From Zarea fungicola (lineage: Eukaryota > Ascomycota > Sordariomycetes > Hypocreales > Cordycipitaceae): a stretch of 64,000 nt of DNA. Of this stretch, positions 44,160-54,060 are shown in pieces. Both the position numbers and the translations under genes were made by a program. The stretch is from assembly GCA_900169235.1 (NCBI GenBank), contig FWCC01000174.1, positions 186,001 to 250,000 of the forward strand, read 5' to 3'. Below the pieces are notes generated by a model. The model was not told where the DNA came from. It did not search any database and saw nothing but the letters and a program-made list of their open reading frames with translations. Within the stretch, counting starts at the first letter, position 1, and each line of letters starts with the position of its first letter.

Positions 44160-45042
44160 TTATTTTTTTGTATGTAGTTGTTGACGTGGAAGGAAGGAAA
44201 TGAAGAGTGGTAGATATTCTAAAGGCCTTTGACGGCCATTGAATAAATTGGAATAGCGGTATACGAAAGGAAACAGTGGCGCAGGCCGATGTCGTGGGCT
44301 ACGCAGGCGCTTGTTGCGTTGGACGCTTGGTAGAACCCTGTGTCGCAACAGATTAGCTCCAATCAATCATGTCACAATCACGACATGTGATTTCTGGATC
44401 TGGCACAGCACGTGCAGCCGCTTGGAGGACGAGATGAAGAGAGGGAAAAATGACTGTGGCCAGCCCACAACCAGCAATCAAGTTCCTGAGTTGTGTCTGC
44501 AGTTGCAAAAATAACAAGCGTTCCTCAGACGAGCGGCCAGTTTTGATTGTTTTGTTTGAATTGGTGGTTAGCGCATGTCTGGGGGGCTGTGAACCGTGGG
44601 GACTGTCGAGACTGCAATCTCCGAAGGCTGTCCAGTAGGTCACTCCAGTACGCCACTGGAGGACAGCCACTCAACCACTGTAGGACAACCAGGATAGCCG
44701 GGACAGGGCAACCATATTGTGCTAATAATGCACCAACCGGGCGGCCACTGTTACAAAGCCATAGTGTGCAAACGAGGGAAGAAAAGGATTAAAGGGATAT
44801 GATAAAAAATAAAATGAAATCAGAAAATGAAATCGATACCTCAGAAGTAGCTTGTGATTAATGCATCAAGGCTCGTAAATATCTAATAAAAGCGCATGAT
44901 AATTACTGGCATATTAATTCATGCCATCTTACTCCCCCTGAGGCGAGTGCCCTTTGGTACTGGTCTGGCAGCCACACCATGCAAGTGTTGCGTACTACAG
45001 TCGTCCTCTTCAACATCATACACCCACAATCGAAAATAAACA
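44160..45042. other. Intergenic region
   Basis: A 0.9-kb spacer between two minus-strand genes. Several 60-100-codon frames overlap on both strands without family likeness. The right 250 bp are AT-rich and probably 3' UTR of the HAD gene. Confidence 0.5.
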
Positions 45043-45741
45043 TCAAATAAACCCTCTCAATGCGTCATCCAACGTTCTACTTTCCCGCAATGGCACTGCA
45101 TCGCCCTTGGCCGCTAGGCCCACCTGATTGTGCCAAACAACTCGCATCCCGGCATTGGTTGCGCCCTGAACGTCTCCTGCACTGCCCGCCACGAACAATG
45201 CCTCATCGGCACTGACACCCATTGCCTCGAGTATCGCATCGTATGCCTGTTTGACTGGCTTGTAGAATCCACTCTCTTCGGCCGTCACGACAGTGTCAAA
45301 TGCTACCTGTTCGCCCGTCTCCGAGCATGTGGCCGCTTGAATGGCCGCCAGGTTTCCAAGCTTCTTGGAGCAGTTCGTGACAACGCCAAGTTTGAAGCCT
45401 TGCGCCTTGAGCCGGTGCAGTACCTCAAATACTTCGGGCCATGCTTCTAGGCTGGGCCAGTTGCGCAAGAGTGTCTCTGGGGCCGATGAGGCTACGCCGA
45501 CTTCCATCGCGGCCCGACTCACAAGAGTCTCATATGAAACATACGTGCCTTGTCCAAAGGTAATTTCGAGGTATCTGGCGCGCCAGAGGCGGCCTTCTTC
45601 TTCCGTGCCAGACGGTGTAGAGGCATTCCACAGCGTCCATGAATCAAGAAGGGCTGTTAAGAGGTCGAATATGATGGCCTTGGGACGCCAGGTGGTTTCT
45701 CCCGTATTGGAAGCCGTTGATGCCATGTCTGTGACTTGCAA
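45043..45741 (-). CDS. HAD-superfamily hydrolase, haloacid dehalogenase-like
   Basis: Single exon, 232 aa. HAD motif I is AIIFDLLTALLDSW (nucleophile Asp near 26), motif II is GVVTNCS, motif III has the Lys in FYKPVKQAYDAIL, and motif IV is LFVAGSAGDVQGATNAGM, where the usual Asp pair appears as GSAGDVQG. The sequence resembles fungal proteins annotated as type II 2-haloacid dehalogenases. Phosphatase activity is also possible, since motif I lacks the second Asp of phosphatases (FDLLT instead of DxDxT), which favours a dehalogenase-like group. An in-frame Met five codons in (MASTASN) is an equally good start. It is divergent from the D-serine dehydratase-like gene. The natural substrate is unknown. 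Confidence 0.8.
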   Translation of the reverse strand: MQVTDMASTASNTGETTWRPKAIIFDLLTALLDSWTLWNASTPSGTEEEGRLWRARYLEITFGQGTYVSYETLVSRAAMEVGVASSAPETLLRNWPSLEAWPEVFEVLHRLKAQGFKLGVVTNCSKKLGNLAAIQAATCSETGEQVAFDTVVTAEESGFYKPVKQAYDAILEAMGVSADEALFVAGSAGDVQGATNAGMRVVWHNQVGLAAKGDAVPLRESRTLDDALRGFI

Positions 45742-46214
45742 TGAAGTAGATTACTGTGCCAGTATTAGATTTCTGACAACGCAATGAATTGGGTGGCCTC
45801 CGGTCGGCTCATATATAGCCGCCCCGGGCGACTACGAGTAGCATCTTACGAAATATTCTCGCCGGAACGTTATGACTGCGTCCGGCGCCAAGTCGCCGAC
45901 TCTAGACCGTCAAAATCACCGACTACGCTGGTTGACTTTACGCTGGTTGACTTCATACAAGTCTCCACCATCGTTCTTGCGCACTTCATTCGGTATAGCG
46001 TCAGTTTTCGTAGCCCCTCCCATCGTGTAAGTGACTACATGGCAATGATATCAACTCGGAATCTAGCGGCAGCAATTAAAAATTCGCTCATCATAAAGGA
46101 GATAAAACCCGAGGGATTTTCTTTCTATTATTTCCTTCTTCTCTTCTTCGAGTTCTTCTTGTTATATGCCAATACTCAATTAATACCTATCCCACTTATT
46201 CCAAAGACTTCAAC
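45742..46214. promoter_or_regulatory. Divergent promoter, HAD hydrolase / D-serine dehydratase-like
   Basis: A 473-bp spacer between divergent starts. It contains a perfect 15-bp tandem duplication at 45924-45953 near the middle, and several CCGG/CGGC words at 45796-45900 that could be Zn2Cys6 contact sites. The final 80 bp before the plus-strand gene are pyrimidine-rich. Confidence 0.55.
45924..45953. repeat. Perfect 15-bp tandem repeat in divergent promoter
   Basis: The unit tacgctggttgactt occurs twice head-to-tail at 45924-45938 and 45939-45953. Each copy contains TTGACT. It may be a duplicated regulator site. Confidence 0.9.
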
Positions 46215-47668
46215 ATGTCTCTCCCACAAAGACTGAACCCAAGCCTCGAGAGCTTGCGTCAGCTATATGTCGGCAAAAGTATTCATCAAGTGCCCAAACC
46301 AGCCTTAGTTCTCGACCAGGCCAAGATGCGTCGCCATTGTCAATCGCTAGCCAAAGCGGCAGAAACTCTAGGCGTCGGCTTTCGCGCCCATGTCAAGACT
46401 CACAAGGTCGGAATACAAAAGAAAAAAAAATGAATATCAAAACACACAAGTTTTGAAGATTTTGCTGACAGAGAATTTGATTGTAGACTATAGAAGGCAC
46501 TCGGTTGCAGGTTGGTGATGCGAAGCAAGTCAAGTTGGTAGCATCCACCATTGCCGAAATCGAGCATCTAATGCCTCTCATCAACGAGTATCAGCAGAAC
46601 GGACGGGATTTCAACATCCTCTATGGCATACCGTTTCCCGAATCGCAGATTGGCCGTATGGCTGCTGTGGGCCGGCAACTAGGAGAGGGCAGCCTGTCCG
46701 TTCTGGTGGACCATGCCGACCAGCTGAAGCACCTGGCTCGGCTGTTTGATGAAATCAAGTTCCCCATCGGTGTATACCTCAAAGTCGATACCGGCTATCA
46801 TCGCGCTGGTCTTCCCCTTTGGGGCATCAACAAAGATGAGCTGCTTTCTAAGCTCGTGGCCCTGGATGACCAGCGACAAGTCGACTTTATGGGCCTCTAT
46901 TCGCACAGCAGCTTGAGCTACAACGACTCCACGGCGGCCCAGGCCATGTCGAATTTGGAGGGGGAGATATCAGGCTGCATCGATGCTCTGGCCAAAAACT
47001 CTCACCTCTTCCCCAAAAATAAGAGTTTTACCATCAGCGTTGGTGCCTCGCCACAGGTATCATCCGTGGAGAATCTTGTTGCCGAGAATGGAGACTTGTC
47101 CGCTGAAGCGCAGTCCCTTCGCGCCGCGATTCGGGAAGTGTCTCTCGGGAAGCCACATGGAATACAGACGAACCTAGAGCTGCATGCCGGAGTATACTCG
47201 ATTCTCGATGTCCAGCAGCTCGCTACCAAGAGTCGGCGGCACCTCGGCGAATACGAGGATGAGATTGCCATATCTGTCGTGACCGAAGTGTGCAGCGTAT
47301 ACAACGAGCGCCAGCCCCCCGAGGCTCTGGCCTCCGTCGGGGTTTTAGGACTCGGGCGCGAGCCATGTGCGGCCTACAAGGGCTGGGGGATTGTCGATCG
47401 CACGGCATTCTCCCAAGAGACTTCACCACCCGACCGCCTGATTGTGAGCCGAGTCAGCCAAGAGCACTCTATCTTGGCATGGGGCAGTGAGGTGGCAATC
47501 AAAGATGTCAGACCAGTTCCTCTCACGGTTGGACAGAGCATTCGCATCTATCCTAATCATGCCTGCATCACGGGCGCGTTGTATGGGTGGTATCTTGTAG
47601 TAGATTCAGACCTTGCAGGCAAGGAGCTGCAGGTCGTTGATGTGTGGTGCAGGGCGAGCGGTTGGTGA
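46215..47668 (+). CDS. DSD1: D-serine dehydratase / D-threonine aldolase-like PLP enzyme
   Basis: PLP- and metal-dependent enzyme of the alanine-racemase N-domain fold (fold type III). Two exons, 46215-46406 and 46487-47668, giving 457 aa. The PLP Lys lies in FRAHVKTHK (about 61 or 64), at the end of exon 1. Barrel motifs include YLKVDTGYHRAGLP, GLYSHSSLSYND and SVGASPQVS, followed by ELHAGVYSILD. The C-terminal domain has the His-x-Cys metal site in YPNHACITG, as in eukaryotic D-serine dehydratase (yeast Dsd1), which converts D-serine to pyruvate and ammonia. D-threonine or beta-hydroxy-aspartate activity cannot be excluded. It shares a promoter region with a HAD hydrolase and is tail-to-tail with a Zn2Cys6 regulator 42 bp away. 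Confidence 0.87.
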
Positions 47669-47710
47669 AATTCGCCACATTATGCGCTTAATTATCTTGA
47701 TACTTCATTC

Positions 47711-49612
47711 TTAGATGGATTTATAGTCTGAATACAACCTACCTGTCAACCTGCATCTACTGTATACCAGCAAGCACGTCAATGCTTGGCTTTGATATGA
47801 GCCAAACTTGCCCGAGCCACCACCGTCCTCCACTGTCTGGAATAGAGAAATGACATCGCGGCCTTGGCTACGTTCTCTATTCACAAGCTTGATGATATCC
47901 AGCGCCTGAAAAGCAGGAAAGCTTCCCTCTTCAAATGTGCTACCGTCCAAACAGCCTTGGAGCCATTCCTCGAGCCAGATCCCTATGCGGGGGTCGTGTG
48001 TACGAAGTAAACAAGCCAGTAATAGGCCTGTGATCCCAATAGTATAAATGTTAAGTTGAACACATTCATTCCAGCTCATTCCGGCAACAACACGCAGGAG
48101 AAGGTTGGCCCAGGCTTCCACCTCCTTGTATCCCTCCCTAATCTCATCTGCGTCCAAGGCGAATAGGCTCGTCAAGGGTCCTGAGGATTGTAGAACCCGG
48201 GATGCAATGTAATATGCAAGATCCATTGCATCTGCATGTGTTTCCATTCGTAGTGGCTCCACGTGTGTTGCCGGCTTGCGGAAATCAGAAGAGTTCTCAG
48301 ACTCATCAAGTACGCCAGAAAGAGCATGGCCTTGGCGCCAAACTTCCAAATATTCTGATTGTTTCCCAAGCTTTTCCAAGTAAGATGAAGAGCCACATTG
48401 ATCAATATCCGACTGATCATGCGTGAGCGGAGTTTCCAGTGGCCTGATGACATAGCTGTCCCAGCTGGCAATAACGGCAGCATTGTTGATGCGATGCGAT
48501 TCACATAGAATTAAAAGAATCGCAGCACGCCGTGATTTGAGTATGGATAGATTTTCCAATCCAGGACCCAACGATACCATGGGCCGATTTCTGTGAAAAT
48601 CGGGCGTGCCAAAGTATACTCTGCGCCACCACATTTGCATCCGGACTTCGACTAGCGGTTGTAGTAAATTGCGTGCGCGACTGTCCGGTACGAGCGCCTG
48701 TTGAGCATAATTCTGAATAAATTTTGTAATCCCACTAGAATGAAGTTCAAATGCTTGAAACGATCCCATCGACGATTCGATAAGACACATGAGTGTTAGG
48801 ACAGTAAGTCCCATAATGGGATTGGTCCCAAAGTCCCTCTCGCTCCACTGCGTCAGTTTCCTCATTACTATGCCGTAGAAACTTCGACTCGCGATTTCAT
48901 GAGCTGGATCAGGTCGGTGGCTCAAACCAGGTGTGCTTGATGGCATCAGCAATCTTCGTTGTGGCGATGTCCGACTAAGATGACTCGCCGAGATTGCCGT
49001 CATCATCTCGACGAGGAGAGGCGTGTCTAGTAAACCCACGCCGTTGTCCGTATGAAGTGCCGAAGCGATTGATGGAAGGTAGCTCCAATCCCATACCTCT
49101 GAGTAGAATCTAATTGGGTCCGCTTCGTTAAACTTCGGTAACAGACCTGGAGGTAGAGATGCAGTACTTGATGTGGTCTTGCATTGAGGACCAACTCGCA
49201 CTACTAGAGCTTGGGTTGGTTGGACGACAGATGTCGAACCAACATCGAAGTCTTTCTTTTTAACATTGACCTCGTTGTTCAAGTTTGGCTCACTGCATCT
49301 GCTTTGCCGACCAACGTTGGCCAAGGCGGCATCTGGAACAGTCGTCCGACTACCAACATCCTCGTAAGTTGTGTTACAGAATTTGAGAGGTGTAACTCGC
49401 TGGCATGCATCTCCTAGTCTTGCACAGCGCCCACAGATGGGTTTTTTCTCGTCACACTGGTTTTTTTAGATGAAATTAGTACTGCAAACCTTCTTTTGCA
49501 ATACGGGACTCGACTCCTGTACCTTGACATGCCGAGCTCTGCATTCCAAGCAGCCGGTCCGCGTACGGGTTATGCTTGTCTTCTTCGGCCGAGGCGGAGC
49601 AGGTTTATACAT
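47711..49612 (-). CDS. Zn(II)2Cys6 transcription factor
   Basis: Two exons on the minus strand, 49523-49612 and 47711-49456, giving 611 aa. Exon 1 ends in GCLECRARHVK and exon 2 begins CDEKKPICGRCARLGDAC, so the C6 zinc cluster (CX2CX6CX6CX2CX6C) is complete only after splicing. The N-terminus has a basic RPKKTSITRTRTG lead. The middle and C-terminal parts form the fungal transcription factor domain (FYSEVWDWSYLPSIASAL, LVEMMTAISASHLS, VRMQMWWRRVYFGTP, ESHRINNAAVIASWDSYVIRPLETPL), of the group with a long regulatory helical region. It is tail-to-tail with the D-serine dehydratase-like gene, which with its HAD neighbour is a likely target. The extreme C-terminus might use another small intron; no clear site was seen. 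Confidence 0.87.
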
Positions 49613-50165
49613 TTGATTAAGAAGGTATTAGGGCTTTAGATCGTCCATTGCTCCTGTGTGTTTGATGAATAAGACATCTCGAAGTGTTTTGAGTTGAAGG
49701 AAGAGTCGGAACTGGAAACAGATAGAGAGGTACATGTATTGTGGTAGCTCAGAGTGGGTACCGGAGTAGATTAATGTAGCATACGTGAGGACTTTGTAAT
49801 ACTACGGAGTAGATAAATCACTGTGTTTCTCAATATTTTCAGTCTTTACTCAATTCTTTGATAAAATTTATAAATTGCATAAAATCGATTAAAAAGATCC
49901 AACAGTTCATTTCACAAAGACTTGCAACAGAGTTGTTAAAAGTTAGATCATGATGCATATCAAATCAAGCCCTTTTGTGGGTACTGGCTTAACTGCTAGC
50001 TGCAATCCTACTCCTACAAGAGCTCTAGCTACGTAAGAGGAGTGGGAGCCTACCTCGACCTGCGTCCTAGCGCCACCATCGTTTGGGTAAGCATCAACCA
50101 CCAAGCTACAAACACACACACGAGGCTTTCCGTCACGAATCTCATCCTCAACGGAATCTGCAACC
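49613..50165. promoter_or_regulatory. Divergent promoter, Zn2Cys6 regulator / RPN13
   Basis: A 553-bp spacer between divergent starts. AT-rich between 49780 and 49940. The minus-strand frame through 49943-50485 runs antisense to RPN13 and is not supported. Confidence 0.5.
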
Positions 50166-51654
50166 ATGGTCACGCCGCTCATCACGTTCAAGGCGGGTCT
50201 TTGCGACATTGAGGTATGCCGCCTCAAACTTGCCAGCTTCCCATAGCTTTGATTGCTAATAACAGACTGTGCCTCAGAGTGGTTCAACTCGCCCCTACAA
50301 AGTGAAGCCTGAGCCTGAAGCCGGATACATCTACCTCTACTCCGAGGATGGTAAGATGGCTTACTATCCAAGAGTATGGCACACAGCACGCTGACTTGGG
50401 TGGATTTTAGAGCTCGTTCATTTCTGCTGGCGAACCCGCGACCAGTCGCTCGACGACCCCCAGCTCGACCTCGTAATGGTACCAACAGACGGCACTTTCA
50501 CTCCATACGAGTACAAGACGACCCCTCAGCCGACCTCCAAGACCAATGGCCGCATATTTGTCCTCAAGTTTGCGTCCTCCTCACAGCGCCATCTCTTTTG
50601 GTTGCAGTCGAAACCCCAGGGCAGTGGCACGGACGCGAGCTATTTCAGCCCTCGCGACCGCAAAATTGGCGACATTGTGAACCGCATCCTGCAAGGAGAA
50701 GAGGTCGATGTTACCCGCGAGCTTTCCTCACTCCGCAATAACAATACTCGACGTGACGATGACGATGATGATGATGACGAAGACATGGAAGACGCCGACG
50801 GTCAACAGTCGGCACCTCGTCAACGTCACGCCAGCGGCGGTGCTGGCGCTGGTGCCACCGGAGGGGATATCAGAGAAGAGGGCGAGGGATCGAGAGAAGG
50901 CGGTTCCGATGGTGCGAGAGCGTAGGTGATGTCCTAACTTCTCTTCATGCTACCGGTTTTACGCCAGAAACGACATATTTCACTTGGCCATGATGTAATA
51001 ATAGATTCTTGTTTCCTATGGGGCAAAGATAAAATGCAATTGGCGTGAAACAGTTTAATTTTTTGGCTCACTTTTTATAAACCCTGCTAATACTTGTCAA
51101 TCAGGGCCCCGAATGATGCCACAGATGCAAGCGCTGCAGTGCAAAGATTCTTGAGCTCCATTTCCGGGTCCAGCCTACCCAGCGCTTCAGGACAAGGACA
51201 GCACGCAGATCTACCGTATCCTTACCTCAACCATCTACTGCCTACATCAATCACTGTCCCCATGGTCAACGACGCGTCTGAGGAGTTGGTGAATGCTCTC
51301 CTCAACTACCTGCCCCCTGCGATTATCCTCATGGCAGCCAATGTTCCTTCTGGTGATGATACCAATGCTGAGCCGAAGCCCGAGGTTGTTGAAAGCGCCA
51401 AGTCGGCACTGTCTCTATCGCAGAAGCGAACACTGATCATTCGAGTACTACGCAGCCCTCAATTTCACCAAGCTCTTGCGACGCTGACGATGGCCCTCCG
51501 CGATGGTGGACTGCCCACTATTGCTGGTGCTCTTGGCGTTAGTGTTGAGAATGGAGGCTTCATTCAGCAGAGCGGTATGCCTTTGGGTGGTGGCCAAGCT
51601 GTGAAGGCATTTGTAGACGGCATTGCCAAGTCGGCTAAAGAGCAGCAGAAGTGA
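50166..51654 (+). CDS. RPN13: Proteasomal ubiquitin receptor Rpn13/ADRM1
   Basis: Subunit of the 19S proteasome cap that binds ubiquitin and, through its C-terminal domain, the deubiquitinase Uch37. Four exons: 50166-50213, 50278-50350, 50411-50921 and 51105-51654, giving 393 aa. The PRU (pleckstrin-like) domain spans about 1-130 (ITFKAGLCDIESGSTRPYKV, GYIYLYSEDELVHFCWR, FASSSQRHLFWLQS), followed by an eight-Asp acidic run and a Gly/Ala linker. The C-terminal DEUBAD-like helical domain covers about 250-385 (LNHLLPTSITVPMV, LNYLPPAIIL, RVLRSPQFHQALATLTMALRDGGLP). Yeast Rpn13 lacks this C-terminal domain, so this gene has the long form typical of filamentous fungi and animals. The 183-bp third intron is the longest in the gene. 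Confidence 0.93.
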
Positions 51655-51985
51655 CGAGAGGCAACCATGACAAGATGAGTGTAATCATTAAAGCCGAAAT
51701 AGCATACTTGACTCAATAGACATGTAAAATGAATGATGAAAGTCAAAAACAAAAAAAAAAGTCTTGATTGGTGAAGTGTTATTAGATGTCGCAGATCACC
51801 GGTGTAATGGTGAAAGTCTGTTGGGCGGCTGACGCTGCTACCTTGCAGCGGCAGCCCCACGCATTCAAACTGACTCTCACTCAAAGGTCTTTTTTTGCCA
51901 GCGCTGGAAGCTCTCTTCAACAGCACCCTGACACATTCTACGGCATTAAACGGAGCGCGCAATCATCTGCTTCTGTTATTCAGCC
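51655..51985. other. Short intergenic spacer
   Basis: A 330-bp spacer between RPN13 and the CUS2-like gene in tandem. No coding signal was recognised; the CUS2-like promoter is probably here. Confidence 0.55.
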
Positions 51986-53219
51986 ATGGATGCACCGTTC
52001 CCCACCGACGTGCAAGAATTCGATGGTGATGACCGAATCTCCTTCTCCAGACTCGACAGCAAGTTCATTGCAGTACGAGACGACGGCTCAGAGTTCGAGT
52101 TTGATGCAGACAACCGCGTTTGGAAGCCATTGGAGGAGCACACAGTAGAGGCGAGCGATCCGACTGCATATACGTCTCAAGATATACAAGGGCCCAGCGC
52201 GGGAAAGAGAAGACACGACGATGGAGACAACGGCTCAGAGGTAAGCTGATGAAGCAACGTTGGAGACTTTGCGCCGGCCACTTTCTGGTCTGCCACGATT
52301 GAGTCGTGCAGCAGCTTTTTACTGACCAGCATCGCCGCAGCCTAGTGACCTCAAAAAATTAAAGCGACCAAACAAAAAGGCCAAGGCGGCGCCACAACCA
52401 AAGCAAAACACGGCCATTTACGTCACTGGCCTACCCCAAGATGCGACCGTCGCCGAGGTCCACGAGGTCTTCTCGCGCAAGGGCGGCGTCATTGCCGAAG
52501 AAATCGACAGCGGCGCGCCTAGAATTAAAATGTACAATGATGCGGAGGGCAACTTCAAGGGCGATGCGCTCATCGTCTTCTTCAAGCCACAGAGTGTCAA
52601 CATGGCGATTATGCTACTCGATGATACCGATTTCAGAATAACCCCCAGCGGCACGCGGGAGGGACGCATCCGCGTGCAAGAGGCAGACTCGAGCTACAAA
52701 AAGGTGCAGCACGACCGGAACGCAGAGGGCGGCGGCGGCGGCGATGGTACCAGCAACGGAGCAACAAGTAATGGGAATGGAGAGCGCCGCGCGCCGACAA
52801 AGGACAGGCAAAAGATTATCAAGAAGACGCAAAAAATGGACGCCAAACTAGCAGACTGGAGCGACGACGACGTACCGGCGAATGTCGCGCCGGTGAGCAG
52901 CAAGCGGGACAAGACGGTGGTGCTGCAGCACATGTTTACGCAAAAAGAGCTGGAGGAGGACCCGGCGGCGCTACTAGAGATCAAAGAAGACATTCGAGAC
53001 GAGTGCTCCAAGTTGGGCGCCGTGACAAGTGTGGTGCTGTATGATGAGGAGGAGGACGGCATCGTCACTGTCAAGTTCAAGGAGCCGGAGTCTGCGTTGG
53101 CATGCATCGACCTCATGCATGGAAGAAGCTTTGGTGGTATGAAGGTAGAGGCTGCGCTGGCGACTGGAAAAGAGCGATTCAAGCGATCCAAGACGAATAA
53201 TGACGACTCAGATGATTAG
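51986..53219 (+). CDS. CUS2: CUS2/Tat-SF1-like U2 snRNP splicing factor
   Basis: Nuclear RNA-binding protein helping U2 snRNA folding and U2 snRNP entry into the spliceosome. Two exons, 51986-52240 and 52341-53219, giving 377 aa. The acidic N-terminus contains an aromatic FEFDADNRVWKPL word as in Tat-SF1. RRM1 (about 110-200) has AIYVTGLPQDATVAEV (RNP2) and KGDALIVFF (RNP1). RRM2 (about 275-365) has TVVLQHMFT and DGIVTVKF and is of the UHM class, with ERFKRS following. A basic RQKIIKKTQKMDAKLADW segment lies between them. The tail ends in acidic DDSDD. Confidence 0.9.
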
Positions 53220-54060
53220 GTGCAGACGATGGCGGGTGGAAACCAACATGGTACGATTAATATTAGACCTGGAATATAATACAAGACGAACCCGAGGGCT
53301 TTGCGTCAGCCAGTACAATCTCCAAACAGCAATTCGCATTTCCAACGTGGTGCTACTAGTTCCAAGATTGCTTTATCGGGCATCTATTGTTCTCAGTAAA
53401 GTGTCTCTTTAAAGATGACACTACTACCACTACATGTCGCAAAGGCACAGCGGCATAATGGCACTCTAATTTTTCACAATGGCGAGATAAAACAGAAATT
53501 AGTCAAGTAATTACCAAGAGGTTGCAAAGTCTCTATCTTAATCCAAGTCTTGGCCATAACTATACCCAAGTTGTCTTTGCAACAAGATGAGTGACGTCTT
53601 TGTCATGTCTCGTACAAGCCCTGGCGCTTTAAGCGTTGCCATGCCAACAGTGGCGTCGGCGTCTGCACCACTGGAGACTGGCGCAGGGTCCCAATACCCA
53701 ATCAATTAGGTCGGTGCTTGGAGGACTTTCAAGGTTATTGCATGTCTACATTTCATCACACCTTTCACTTTAAGAAGGACCCCTTATTCTGCCGATATTC
53801 TACATTCCAGTTACCAATTCAGACAAGTAACTTCACGCCGTCTCTCATTCAACAACTACCAAGACGGGTTGAAAAGGCGCTAGCTACTCAGACTAGTGCG
53901 GCTGAACACTGACCTTGAGACACGGAAGCGGGCAGAGAGTTACAATCAATCTGCCTTTCTGTAAGGAAACGCTCCCTTTATTTGTCATTAAACATCTTGC
54001 CATTACATGTACTGAGACTGGTCATCTAGAAGGCAATCACAGCACCATAGAGGTAGCGGC
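53220..54060. promoter_or_regulatory. Intergenic region upstream of DUF3405 gene
   Basis: A 0.84-kb spacer between two plus-strand genes. Open frames are under 115 codons and not family-like. No repeat or RNA gene was recognised. Confidence 0.5.

Noticed and set aside
46387..46500. Break between the first and second parts of the D-serine dehydratase-like gene
   Set aside because: An 80-bp intron with good GT/AG ends joins the parts in frame right after the PLP-lysine motif.
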